Origin: Halalkalibaculum roseum
GTDB taxonomy: Bacteria > Bacteroidota > Rhodothermia > Balneolales > Balneolaceae
Reading direction: 5' to 3'
Length of the DNA stretch: 64,000 nucleotides
Assembly: GCF_011059145.1 (NCBI RefSeq)
Contig: NZ_JAALLT010000001.1
Span: 837,121-901,120, forward strand
In this document: positions 50,920 to 59,687 of the stretch, one piece after another
How the letters are laid out: every line of letters begins with the position of its first letter
Numbering within the stretch: the stretch's first letter is position 1
Made by a program: the position numbers and the translations under genes
Notes under the pieces: model-generated
Database searches by the model: none
What the model was told of the DNA's origin: nothing
What the model saw: only the letters and a program-made list of their open reading frames with translations

Positions 50920-52725
50920 ATGCCTGAAATTCGAAACTTTTGTATCATCGCTCATATTGATCACGGCAAGTCTACACTTGCCGACCGCCTTTTGGAGCGT
51001 ACCGGTGCCATAACCGAGCGTGAAATGCAGGAACAGATCCTGGATGACATGGATCTGGAGCGGGAGAGAGGTATCACTATCAAGAGCCACGCCATAAAGA
51101 TGGACTACGAGCGTCCGAACGGCGAGAAGGTGATATTCAATCTCATTGATACACCCGGACATGTGGATTTTGCCTATGAAGTTTCCCGTGCCCTTAAGGC
51201 CTGTGAAGGTGCTTTGTTGGTAGTTGACGCCGCACAGGGGGTAGAAGCCCAAACCATCTCTACGCTTTACCAGGCTATTGACCAGGATTTGGAGATTGTA
51301 CCGGTCATCAACAAAATTGATCTGCCCGGTGCGGATATTGAAGGTGTGAGCCAGCAGATTGTGGACCTTATAGGATGCGATCACAAAGATATCTTGCAGG
51401 TTTCCGGTAAAACGGGTGATGGAGTCGATCTTCTTCTGGAGGCTGTCTACGAACTGATTCCCGGGCCCGGACGTGAGAAAGACAAGCCTTTAAAAGCACT
51501 CATTTTTGACTCTATCTTTAACACCTACCGCGGTTCTATCGTATATGTTCGCGTGATGGAGGGTACCCTTCATAAGGGCGAAGGTATTCGATTCATGGCT
51601 ACCGATAAAGAATACGATGCCGAAGAGATCGGGTATCTAAAGCTTGAGAAAATGAAGACCGACAAGCTCGAAGCCGGGGAAGTCGGCTACGTAATAGGCA
51701 GCGTGAAGTCGCTGCAGGATGCACGTGTCGGTGATACTCTGACTACGACCAAAAATCCGGCAAAAGAGCCTATTCCGGGATACCAGGAAGTGAAACCGAT
51801 GGTATTCAGCGGTATTTATCCAACCGATTCTGATGATTTTGAAGACCTTCGTTCTGCTCTAGAGAAGCTCCAGCTGAATGACGCATCCTTGTCCTATCAA
51901 CCGGAAACCTCTAAGGCACTCGGCTTTGGATTCAGGGCCGGTTTCCTTGGACTGCTGCATATGGAAATCGTTCAGGAGCGACTGGATAGGGAATTCGATA
52001 TAGATATAATCACCACCGTACCTAACGTAGAGTACGAAGTTCATAAAATGGAGAAGAGCGAAGTGGTGAAGAAGATCGTTGATAATCCGAGTGAAATGCC
52101 CGATCCCGGTAAAGTGGAGCAGGTGTATGAACCTTATATCAAGGCGAGTATTATTACTCCGTCTGAGTATATCGGACCGATCATGAATCTCTGCCAGGAA
52201 CGGCGCGGCAATTACATCAACCAGCTGCACATGCAGAGCAACAGGGTAGAGATAACCTATGAATTGCCCATGGCTGAAGTGGTTTTTGATTTTTATGACC
52301 GCCTCAAAAGCAGCACGAGAGGCTACGCATCACTTGATTATGAATTTTTGGAATACCGAAAAGGCGATCTCGTGCGTTTGGATATCTTGCTGAACGGCGA
52401 TCCGGTTGATGCCCTTTCAAGCATCACGCACAGGGACAAAGCGTATGACCTGGGCCGCAAATTATGTGGGAAACTGAAAGAGCTCATACCCCAGCAACAA
52501 TTTGAGGTTGCCATACAAGCCGCGATAGGTTCCCGCGTTATAGCAAGAGATACAATACGAGCCATGCGCAAGGATGTGACAGCCAAATGTTATGGCGGCG
52601 ATATTTCCAGGAAACGAAAACTTCTGGAAAAACAGAAAGAAGGTAAGAAGCGAATGAAAAATGTAGGATCTGTTGAAGTTCCTCAGGAAGCATTTCTTGC
52701 CGTTTTGTCTATGGATGATGACTAA
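50920..52725 (+). CDS. lepA: Elongation factor 4 (back-translocase GTPase)
   Basis: A 601-residue translational GTPase. The G motifs are [21 protein letters not shown] and NKIDLPGAD, and the effector region ERERGITI is intact. The C-terminal LepA-specific domain ends in [19 protein letters not shown]. It helps ribosomes under stress. A two-gene unit with the next secreted protein is possible (82-bp gap). Confidence 0.97.
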   Translation: MPEIRNFCIIAHIDHGKSTLADRLLERTGAITEREMQEQILDDMDLERERGITIKSHAIKMDYERPNGEKVIFNLIDTPGHVDFAYEVSRALKACEGALLVVDAAQGVEAQTISTLYQAIDQDLEIVPVINKIDLPGADIEGVSQQIVDLIGCDHKDILQVSGKTGDGVDLLLEAVYELIPGPGREKDKPLKALIFDSIFNTYRGSIVYVRVMEGTLHKGEGIRFMATDKEYDAEEIGYLKLEKMKTDKLEAGEVGYVIGSVKSLQDARVGDTLTTTKNPAKEPIPGYQEVKPMVFSGIYPTDSDDFEDLRSALEKLQLNDASLSYQPETSKALGFGFRAGFLGLLHMEIVQERLDREFDIDIITTVPNVEYEVHKMEKSEVVKKIVDNPSEMPDPGKVEQVYEPYIKASIITPSEYIGPIMNLCQERRGNYINQLHMQSNRVEITYELPMAEVVFDFYDRLKSSTRGYASLDYEFLEYRKGDLVRLDILLNGDPVDALSSITHRDKAYDLGRKLCGKLKELIPQQQFEVAIQAAIGSRVIARDTIRAMRKDVTAKCYGGDISRKRKLLEKQKEGKKRMKNVGSVEVPQEAFLAVLSMDDD

Positions 52726-52807
52726 CTGAAACAAAAAAGCTGACAAAAGGTATAGTGCAACAGCACCCTTACTTTTTGTATTATCATTTGCACATAATTT
52801 TAAAAAT

Positions 52808-53404
52808 ATGAAGAAACGATTTTTTACGTTCGTACTGGTAATTGGCCTTGCAGTACTCGGTTTGACCTCTCAGTCTGTTGCACAGTTCAGTGAGCCTGAG
52901 TTTGAGAAGGTAACTGAGGATAAGTGGGGCTGGTTTATGAACAAAATTGAAAATGTAAAGTTGACCGGTCAGGGACTCTACGACAAGCAGGAAATTGACA
53001 GCATGGAAACCAGTAAGATACGAGCCCGCCTGCAGGCTGTTTTCGGGGAACCGACAAAAACACTGGAGGATCTTATCAATGGGCCGCGATTCCGACCCGG
53101 TGAAGCTATTCAGTTTGAGTACTGGTTTACGGTTGACGATTCTATTCCTTTCATGATACTGGATGTGGACGGACCTTTCGGGGAGGGCCTCGTTTATGGC
53201 GGAGCCAGTAAATACATCGATCTGATGCCGCAGATTAAAAGAACCTTTACCAGAAAGTTGATGGAAGTGGAACCTGCAGCTTTCCAGGATTATTTTTATT
53301 CTCCCGAACGGGATCAGTGGTTTAACGTGACATATAAAGACGGTGAATACAATACCCGAAAGATCGACTCGCCGGACGGGATGACTATTAATTTTCGATA
53401 CTAA
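52808..53404 (+). CDS. Secreted protein of unknown function
   Basis: A 198-residue exported protein. A signal peptide (residues 1-26, ending SQSVAQ) leads to a mature part, which is rich in aromatic and charged residues (EKVTEDKWGWFMNKIENVKLTG; LVYGGASKYIDLMPQIKRT). I do not recognise a domain. It sits between lepA and lepB, whose TTG start is 21 bp after its stop; an operon is likely. Confidence 0.7.
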   Translation: MKKRFFTFVLVIGLAVLGLTSQSVAQFSEPEFEKVTEDKWGWFMNKIENVKLTGQGLYDKQEIDSMETSKIRARLQAVFGEPTKTLEDLINGPRFRPGEAIQFEYWFTVDDSIPFMILDVDGPFGEGLVYGGASKYIDLMPQIKRTFTRKLMEVEPAAFQDYFYSPERDQWFNVTYKDGEYNTRKIDSPDGMTINFRY

Positions 53405-53425
53405 CTACACTTAAAAGGAACTACT

Positions 53426-54523
53426 TTGGCAAAGAAGGAGAATAAGGACGAGCTGGAAGAGCGCAAGTCCCGGAGAAAGCAACGACAAAAAGATCAGCAC
53501 GAAAAAGCCAAAAGCTGGCTTAGGGAGTGGATGGATGCATTGCTATTTGCTGCCATTGCCGCCCTCATCATTCGCACCTTTTTCTTTGAAGCATACCGAA
53601 TACCTACCCCATCCATGGAAGAAACCTTGTTGACGGGTGACTTTCTGGTAGTATCAAAAATTAGTTACGGTCCTCGAACACCCATGGTTCTGGCTGTACC
53701 TTTTACCAATATATACCTGCCGGGAGTGAAGCTGCCGTGGACCCGTATTCCGGGCTATGAGGATATCGAAAGGAACGACATAGTAGTGTTTAACTATCCT
53801 ATAGATATTGCACCTATCGCTGCCAAAACAAACTATATCAAACGATCTGTGGGTATTCCGGGCGATACGCTTTCTATTCGGGATAAAGAGCTGTTTGTTA
53901 ACAATGAAAGCGCAGAGGATTTTCCGGGTATTCAGAAAAATTATATTGTTACGGTACAGGAGCGAGTCAGGCTCAGCCCGGCTAAAGTACGCGCTGCGGG
54001 GGCTCAATTGATACGAGCCGAAGGTCCCAACAGCTATAGGGTAAATATGACACAGGCAGAAGCCAATGCCATCGGTAACTGGGTTGAGGTTACCAATGTT
54101 GAACCCTTCGTCTTGCCTGAGAGTTACAACGAATTTTCTCGGGTCGATTTCAGTTTTTCATCCGGTTTTATGAATCATGATCATCTGCCTCCTACAGTCG
54201 TACCGTTTGAAGGTCAGGAAGTGACATTGACACCTGAAAACTGGCATGTTTATGAAAATATTGTCACTCGCTATGAAGGCAATAATGTGGAGCGTAACGG
54301 AGATACCTTCATTATCAATGGTGAGGAGAGAAACACATATACCTTTCAGCAGGATTACTATTTCATGATGGGCGACAATAGGGACGACAGTGAAGACAGT
54401 CGTTTCTGGGGCTTTGTACCCCATGATCATGTGGTAGGTAAGGCAGGCCTCATTTACTTCTCCTGGGATTCAGAACGATGGCTCCCCAGATTTGAAAGGC
54501 TGCTCAACTTTATACACGACTAG
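53426..54523 (+). CDS. lepB: Signal peptidase I
   Basis: A 365-residue membrane protease with a TTG start (AAGGAA before it). An N-terminal charged region and one membrane segment (about 37-55) precede the nucleophile S63 in IPTPSMEETL and K139 in NYIKRSVGIPGD. The MMGDNRDDSEDSRFWG motif is box E. A ~150-residue insertion between box D and box E makes it larger than the E. coli enzyme, as in many Bacteroidota. Cleaves signal peptides at the periplasmic face. Confidence 0.93.
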   Translation: MAKKENKDELEERKSRRKQRQKDQHEKAKSWLREWMDALLFAAIAALIIRTFFFEAYRIPTPSMEETLLTGDFLVVSKISYGPRTPMVLAVPFTNIYLPGVKLPWTRIPGYEDIERNDIVVFNYPIDIAPIAAKTNYIKRSVGIPGDTLSIRDKELFVNNESAEDFPGIQKNYIVTVQERVRLSPAKVRAAGAQLIRAEGPNSYRVNMTQAEANAIGNWVEVTNVEPFVLPESYNEFSRVDFSFSSGFMNHDHLPPTVVPFEGQEVTLTPENWHVYENIVTRYEGNNVERNGDTFIINGEERNTYTFQQDYYFMMGDNRDDSEDSRFWGFVPHDHVVGKAGLIYFSWDSERWLPRFERLLNFIHD

Positions 54524-54570
54524 GTTTGCATAAATAGCAGAGCTCAAATTTCAAACAACAAGCAAATTTA

Positions 54571-54622
54571 AAATTCGAATGAACTAAATTCGAAATGGCA
54601 GTCGTTTCGAACATTCGAATTT
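54571..54622. repeat. TTCGAA mosaic repeat between convergent genes
   Basis: AAATTCGAATG (54571-54581) and CATTCGAATTT (54612-54622) are exact inverted 11-base units, with further TTCGAA words between. It lies between lepB and rlmN. No strong terminator was seen. Confidence 0.5.
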
Positions 54623-54645
54623 CGAGTTTTGGATGTAATCTTTTC

Positions 54646-55758
54646 TTAATTTTTGGCTATCGATTTGCCACGAGCCTGCCCTTCCTTGATTGCCAGCTGA
54701 CCACACCCGGCGTCGATATCATCACCGCGACTTCTTCTTACGGTAGCCGTGACGTCATTACGTACCAACTCTTTCATGAAGGCGTCAAGACGTTGCTCAC
54801 GGGCTCTCTTAAGGGCTACGCCGGCTACGTCGTTATACATGATGATGTTCACCTTGCTGGGTGCCCACTGGGCTATTTGCGCCAGCTCCCGGGCATCTTT
54901 GGGGGAATCATTAAATTCATCGAATAAAAGGTATTCGTAGGTGATCGGCCTATGAAGTTTGGCATAGAAATATTGAACGGCCTCCTTCAGCTCCGCCAGG
55001 TTCATGGAGCTGTTGATAGGCATAATCTCATCCCGCTTCTCATCGTTGGCCGCATGGAGTGAAATGGCAAGGTTGTAAGGCTGCCGTTCATCGGCCAATC
55101 TCTTTATCTGCTTGGTAAGACCTACCGTGGAAACGGTAATTCGTTTGGGTGAAAGACCTATGCCCAAATCATCACAAATAATAGAGCCGGAATTAACAAC
55201 TGCTTCGTAATTATGCAGAGGTTCTCCCATCCCCATATACACGATATTCGTAATCTTTTTATCAAACTTCTCTTCACATACTTCGTTGATGTATTGAACC
55301 TGGTCGACTATTTCACCATGAGTCAGGCTTCGGAAAAATCCCATCTTACCGGTAGCACAGAATGAGCAACCGAAAACACAGCCAACCTGTGAGGATACGC
55401 AGACGGTCAGCCTGTTTGCTGCTCCATCCGGATAAAAGTCAGGTATCATAACAGCCTCTACCTTGTAGTCTTCATCGCCGGGAAGCCGGAACAAAAATTT
55501 TATAGTACCGTCAGATGATTCCTGACTGGTAACAGGCTCGATACGGTTAACCTCTGCTATCTCACTCAGCTGTGAACGCAGGTCTTTGGATAGGTTGGTC
55601 ATCTCATCAAAGCTGCTCACACCTTTTTGGTAAAGCCACTGAAAGACTTGGTCAGAGCGATAGGATTGGAGCCCCTGTTCCTCACAGAACTCCTGCAGTT
55701 CTTCCTTGGTAAGGGATTTTAAATCTACTTTTTCTTTGGTTTGTACTTGTTCTTCCAT
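54646..55758 (-). CDS. rlmN: 23S rRNA / tRNA adenine-C2 methyltransferase
   Basis: A 370-residue radical-SAM enzyme that methylates A2503 of 23S rRNA and A37 of some tRNAs. The CxxxCxxC cluster site is in CVFGCSFCATGKMG. The catalytic cysteines include the late one in RRSRGDDIDAGCGQLA. The N-terminal part (LTKEELQEFCEEQGLQSYRSDQVFQWLYQKG) is the RlmN accessory domain. Single gene. Confidence 0.96.
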   Translation of the reverse strand: MEEQVQTKEKVDLKSLTKEELQEFCEEQGLQSYRSDQVFQWLYQKGVSSFDEMTNLSKDLRSQLSEIAEVNRIEPVTSQESSDGTIKFLFRLPGDEDYKVEAVMIPDFYPDGAANRLTVCVSSQVGCVFGCSFCATGKMGFFRSLTHGEIVDQVQYINEVCEEKFDKKITNIVYMGMGEPLHNYEAVVNSGSIICDDLGIGLSPKRITVSTVGLTKQIKRLADERQPYNLAISLHAANDEKRDEIMPINSSMNLAELKEAVQYFYAKLHRPITYEYLLFDEFNDSPKDARELAQIAQWAPSKVNIIMYNDVAGVALKRAREQRLDAFMKELVRNDVTATVRRSRGDDIDAGCGQLAIKEGQARGKSIAKN

Positions 55759-55862
55759 ATCCGCAAAGATACAAACTATTTGTAAGGATGTTTAACCGTA
55801 TAAGATTGCTAAGTGGCGATTAATCTACACAAAGGAATATTTACGACTAGAAATTAAGAGTG

Positions 55863-56537
55863 TTAGTTATTATCCGGATAATAAACTTTGGCAGCTGCCA
55901 GTAGCACCTCCGATTTTATCCTCGTTTTGTAATCGGGATTCACATATTGAAAAGTGATCAATCCATCCGGATTGACAAGGTAAACGGCAGGCACAGGTAA
56001 CAAATGGTGGTCATAGCCCGACCGTTTTTCAAGGTCAATGCCATTCTTCTTATAGCGTGCAACGGTAGTCGAATCTACTTTAAAAGCCAGACCAAATGCC
56101 ATACTTCCTTCCATATCGCTATCGGAGAGGAGCGTATAAGAGAGTTCTTTCTCCTGCTTGCTGGCTTGCAAGTATTCCGGTTTGTCAGGGCTTATAGCCA
56201 AAACATTGTAACCGAGATTTGTCAATTGAGCATGGGCTTCCTGAAGTTGTGCCATGTGCCGGTTGCAGAATGGACACCAGCCTCCGCGATAAAAAATTAG
56301 AACTGCCGGTTTGTCTTTGACAAGCTGTAAAAGCTCAACGCTATCTCCCTCAACCGTGTTCAGGGTGATATTCGGAACGGTAGTTCCTGTTAAAGCCGGA
56401 GTTACCTCTTCGGCAGATTGGGCAAAATCAGCGGGCTGAAGACCGGGGTCCGATGAGTCGGGTGAACCCGATAACGTACAAGCCTGCAGTGACAAAGTGG
56501 AAATAAAGAAAAGGAGAGCGGTAAATATTCTACCCAT
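55863..56537 (-). CDS. Peroxiredoxin-like (AhpC/TSA) lipoprotein
   Basis: About 224 residues from M56537 (a longer frame has 34 unlikely residues). A lipobox (LQAC) at about 16-19 anchors it. The redoxin domain has the active-site FYRGGWCPFCNRHM, with a CxxC instead of a lone peroxidatic Cys, then NVLAISPDKPEYLQ. It is probably a peroxide/disulfide reductase of the envelope. Terminators separate it from neighbours. Confidence 0.85.
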   Translation of the reverse strand: MGRIFTALLFFISTLSLQACTLSGSPDSSDPGLQPADFAQSAEEVTPALTGTTVPNITLNTVEGDSVELLQLVKDKPAVLIFYRGGWCPFCNRHMAQLQEAHAQLTNLGYNVLAISPDKPEYLQASKQEKELSYTLLSDSDMEGSMAFGLAFKVDSTTVARYKKNGIDLEKRSGYDHHLLPVPAVYLVNPDGLITFQYVNPDYKTRIKSEVLLAAAKVYYPDNN

Positions 56538-56603
56538 AATAAAGAGATGCGTGGATTTATAGAATGAACTGTACCTCTTTGGTGCAGTTTGCGAAATTGA
56601 GAA

Positions 56604-56632
56604 ATAGGAGGTGCTGTAAGAGCACCTCCTAT
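56604..56632 (-). terminator. Hairpin terminator between OsmC and the redoxin
   Basis: ATAGGAGGTGCT (56604-56615) and AGCACCTCCTAT (56621-56632) form a perfect 12-bp stem around GTAAG. The T-run on the minus strand is short. Confidence 0.65.
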
Positions 56633-56648
56633 CAAACAAGTAATTAAA

Positions 56649-57068
56649 TTAGGTTAGACTGGCGTCGAGCGAAATGTTAACGCCGCCAAGTGCCTTTGAG
56701 ACCGGGCAGTTTTCTTTGGCACCCTTTGCGATTTCCTGGAATTTGTCATTCTCAATATCCGGTACGCTCGCCGTAGTTTTAAGATTGATTTTCGTAATAG
56801 CTCCCGCCCCGGCATCCAGAGTTACTGTGGCGGTCGTTTCTACTGACTCGGGAGTAAATCCTGCCTTTGCGAGCTCGTTCGAAAATGCCATGGAGAAACA
56901 TCCCGCATGGGCAGCACCGATTAACTCTTCCGGATTGGTACCGGTACCTTCCTCGAATCTAGAAGCGAAAGAAAAAGCGCCCTCGAAAGCACCGCTTCCA
57001 AATTTCATGGTTCCTTTTCCGCCTTTTAAATCTCCTTTCCAAACGGCATCAGCTTTTCTTTGTGGCAT
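56649..57068 (-). CDS. OsmC-type peroxiredoxin
   Basis: A 139-residue OsmC protein, about 30 % longer in its N-terminal strand than the one at 22.5 kb. The two redox cysteines are in AAHAGCFSMAFSNEL and ENCPVSKALGG, and TNPEELIGAAHA is the family motif. It reduces organic peroxides, probably in the cytoplasm. Single gene. Confidence 0.9.
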   Translation of the reverse strand: MPQRKADAVWKGDLKGGKGTMKFGSGAFEGAFSFASRFEEGTGTNPEELIGAAHAGCFSMAFSNELAKAGFTPESVETTATVTLDAGAGAITKINLKTTASVPDIENDKFQEIAKGAKENCPVSKALGGVNISLDASLT

Positions 57069-57266
57069 AGTGGTAAAATAATTTTTTGAAAGTTTATTAA
57101 AGCATACTGGATAACAGAATAAGCCATGTAGACATTCCCGATTAATAGCAGGTACTAAAGAAGGAGTACACCGGAACGCGTTAGAAGTGTAATCGAACGC
57201 TCGCTGTACGCTTTCAATTATAATAACTGTATTTCTGCAATAATAAATTAAAACAAAGCATTACTG

Positions 57267-58172
57267 ATGAATATTAACGAAGCCTATAATTTAATTACCG
57301 ACAAACTGGAAACATGGATTGACGAGCTCATCCGCATGTTGCCAAATTTGGTGATGGCAATGCTGGTCCTGATTGCATTTTATGTGATTGGCAAGCTTAT
57401 CCGCAACACAATCGGGAAGCTGCTTGATAAAGTTACCGATAATAAAAACATCATAAACCTGCTGGAAACAATCGTAGGGGTGATGGTGCTGGGTATCGGT
57501 ATTTTTATAGCGCTTAGTATTTTGGACCTCGACGGAGCAGTTACCTCACTGCTGGCAGGTGCCGGTATCATCGGTTTGGCATTAGGTTTTGCATTTCAGG
57601 ATATTGCCTCCAATTTCATATCCGGTATTATTTTATCCATTCGACATCCGTTTGGGATAGGAGATATCATTGAAACCAATGATATCTATGGTACGGTTCA
57701 GAAGATGAATCTTAGAAACACTATTATTAGAACTCCTCAGGGACAGATCGTTTACATTCCCAATAAAAGTGTTTTTGAAAATGTGCTTCAAAACTTCACC
57801 AGTAGCGGCGAGCGACGTATCGACTTGTCATGCGGTGTTTCCTATGGGGATGATCTGCAAAAAGCCAAAGAAGTTGCAATTGAAGCAATCAAGACGCTTG
57901 ATAATTATGACGCCAATAAAGGTATTGAATTCTACTATGACGAATTCGGCGGCAGTTCAATAAACTTTAAGATTCGGTTCTGGGTTAATTTTCGCAAAAA
58001 CCCGGATTATTGGTCAGCACGAAGCGATGCAATCATTGCGATTACTAAGCATTTCGACGAAAATGACATCATGATTCCATTCCCTATTCGCACGCTGGAT
58101 TTCGGAATACGGGGCGGTGAGAAACTGAATACGATGCTTCAAAACGGTAAAAACGTTTCGAATGGTCAATAG
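57267..58172 (+). CDS. Small-conductance mechanosensitive channel (MscS family)
   Basis: A 301-residue channel with TM segments at about 22-42, 63-85 and 90-115. The third contains the MscS pore helix pattern AGAGIIGLALGFAFQDIASNFISGI. It is followed by the beta domain (IETNDIYGTVQKMNLRNTIIRTPQGQIVYIPN) and the C-terminal alpha/beta domain. It releases solutes on hypo-osmotic shock. Single gene ending in a bidirectional terminator. Confidence 0.93.
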   Translation: MNINEAYNLITDKLETWIDELIRMLPNLVMAMLVLIAFYVIGKLIRNTIGKLLDKVTDNKNIINLLETIVGVMVLGIGIFIALSILDLDGAVTSLLAGAGIIGLALGFAFQDIASNFISGIILSIRHPFGIGDIIETNDIYGTVQKMNLRNTIIRTPQGQIVYIPNKSVFENVLQNFTSSGERRIDLSCGVSYGDDLQKAKEVAIEAIKTLDNYDANKGIEFYYDEFGGSSINFKIRFWVNFRKNPDYWSARSDAIIAITKHFDENDIMIPFPIRTLDFGIRGGEKLNTMLQNGKNVSNGQ

Positions 58173-58195
58173 GTAAAACGTAGATCTACCAAAAA

Positions 58196-58234
58196 GAAAT
58201 GCCATGTTAACCAAAACATGGCATTTCTTGTTTT
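58196..58234. terminator. Bidirectional terminator
   Basis: GAAATGCCATGTT and AACATGGCATTTC (58196-58208, 58215-58227) form a perfect 13-bp stem, with TTGTTTT on the plus side and TTTTT on the minus side. It serves the convergent MscS and secreted-protein genes. Confidence 0.85.
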
Positions 58235-58242
58235 AGCCAATC

Positions 58243-59490
58243 TTAAAATCGAGGATTAACGACATTGTTGTAAATAGAACCGAAGCTGTATTCGATGCCA
58301 ATGGATCCGCCGTAAGAATAAGAGGTAAGTTGTTGCCTGAGATTTAGTAACTGTTCGGCATTTGAAATATCACCTTTGGGTATGGATAGCTGGTCATTGA
58401 TCAGAGAGTATCGGCCGTCAATGCTGAAATCCAGTCCCCGGAAGACTCTAAAGTCAAATTCGAGTCTAAGATCTACTCTGTTTTTGCTGAAATCATGGAT
58501 ATATGTTGATATATTGAGTCGCCCTTCTATTTCACCCCAGGGTTGTGTGAAATCAAGTCGTGACCGCAGCTGTGGTTTTATCAGAACTTCCGCATCCTTG
58601 TTATAAATGGTTGTCTCATCATAACTGTAAAAAGCTGTGGATACTAAAAAGAGAAAACTTATTTCATGTTCAGCATATTCACTGTAGGGGAATATATTGT
58701 ATTCCAGTGCCGGACTCACCTGACCGCTGATATCAATATTATTCCGAGATGAAGAAAATGCTTCGGTAAATACACCGGCCGACCAGTGATTGGATATACT
58801 TTTTACCAGTCTGCCGTCGAATCGTTGTCCTCTGGTTATAAATATATCGGTGATCTCATTACCCAGGGAGTCTTCATCAGTAAATGTCCTTTTATTATAG
58901 TCGTAATCGTAGCCTAGATTTATTTTCCAATCTTCTGTCACTCTGTCTGCCGATACACCGCCTGAAAGAAAAAGACTTTTTTGATTTTCCTCCCCATCAA
59001 AAAAGGATCTGCCATCCAGCTCAAACACCCAATTGTTCCATTTATCCTCCTCTGATGAAGTTTGAACTAAGTCGGTGTCATCATAAATAATATCCAAATT
59101 GTCTATTGCAGAAGTGCCGGAAACATAGGGAATAAGGCCGATTTTGATATAGCGAACCAGTCCTATACGTTCCTCGTCCTGGGTATCGGAATTCGGGGAT
59201 ACATAGATTAATCTGTTATCCTTGTCGCTAAATGCAGATCTTCCGATAAAACGAAGCGTATATTCTATTCCGCCACTACCCGTACGTTGACGGGTTATGA
59301 TTAAATGAAGATCCGCGTCCTCTTTATCCCGTACATAATCTACGAAGTGTATCTCTTGCCTGATATAGGATCGGTCGCAGCGGTTGCAATCCAAGAACAC
59401 TCTAAGTGTTTCGGTCTGTTGTGCCGAAGAAGAGGATATCAGTAACAGTAGAAAAAAAAATGCTCCTGCAATGAATCTTATTAGAGACAT
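58243..59490 (-). CDS. Secreted strand-rich protein, possible barrel
   Basis: 415 residues. A signal peptide (1-24, SSSSAQ) leads to a mature part that looks mostly beta-stranded with alternating pattern (for example RLVKSISNHWSAGVFTEAFSSS; AEVLIKPQLRSRLDFTQPWGEIEGRLNIS). It ends with IYNNVVNPRF, an unusual C-terminus. The N-terminal ~110 residues (LRVFLDCNRCDRSYIRQEIHFVDYVRDKEDADLHLIIT) differ and look like a soluble domain. Function unknown. Confidence 0.6.
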   Translation of the reverse strand: MSLIRFIAGAFFFLLLLISSSSAQQTETLRVFLDCNRCDRSYIRQEIHFVDYVRDKEDADLHLIITRQRTGSGGIEYTLRFIGRSAFSDKDNRLIYVSPNSDTQDEERIGLVRYIKIGLIPYVSGTSAIDNLDIIYDDTDLVQTSSEEDKWNNWVFELDGRSFFDGEENQKSLFLSGGVSADRVTEDWKINLGYDYDYNKRTFTDEDSLGNEITDIFITRGQRFDGRLVKSISNHWSAGVFTEAFSSSRNNIDISGQVSPALEYNIFPYSEYAEHEISFLFLVSTAFYSYDETTIYNKDAEVLIKPQLRSRLDFTQPWGEIEGRLNISTYIHDFSKNRVDLRLEFDFRVFRGLDFSIDGRYSLINDQLSIPKGDISNAEQLLNLRQQLTSYSYGGSIGIEYSFGSIYNNVVNPRF

Positions 59491-59648
59491 ATGGATGTTT
59501 TATTTAATCCCGAAAAAGGTGCGCCTGTAGTTAAGAATTTCGAGGGGCAAGGTCTAATCTCAGGCTGCAAAAAGATTTAAAAAATTGCGGTAGTTTCCGA
59601 AAATTTATGGAGGGAGACTTGGCCGTGATTCGCAACTTCAAAAATAAA

Positions 59649-59677
59649 AGGCACGGCCTTAGCAGGTGACCGTGCCT
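59649..59677 (-). terminator. Terminator after the S9 peptidase gene
   Basis: AGGCACGG (59649-59656) pairs with CCGTGCCT (59670-59677). On the minus strand T residues follow (TTTTATTTTTG). Confidence 0.7.
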
Positions 59678-59687
59678 CTAAGGCAAT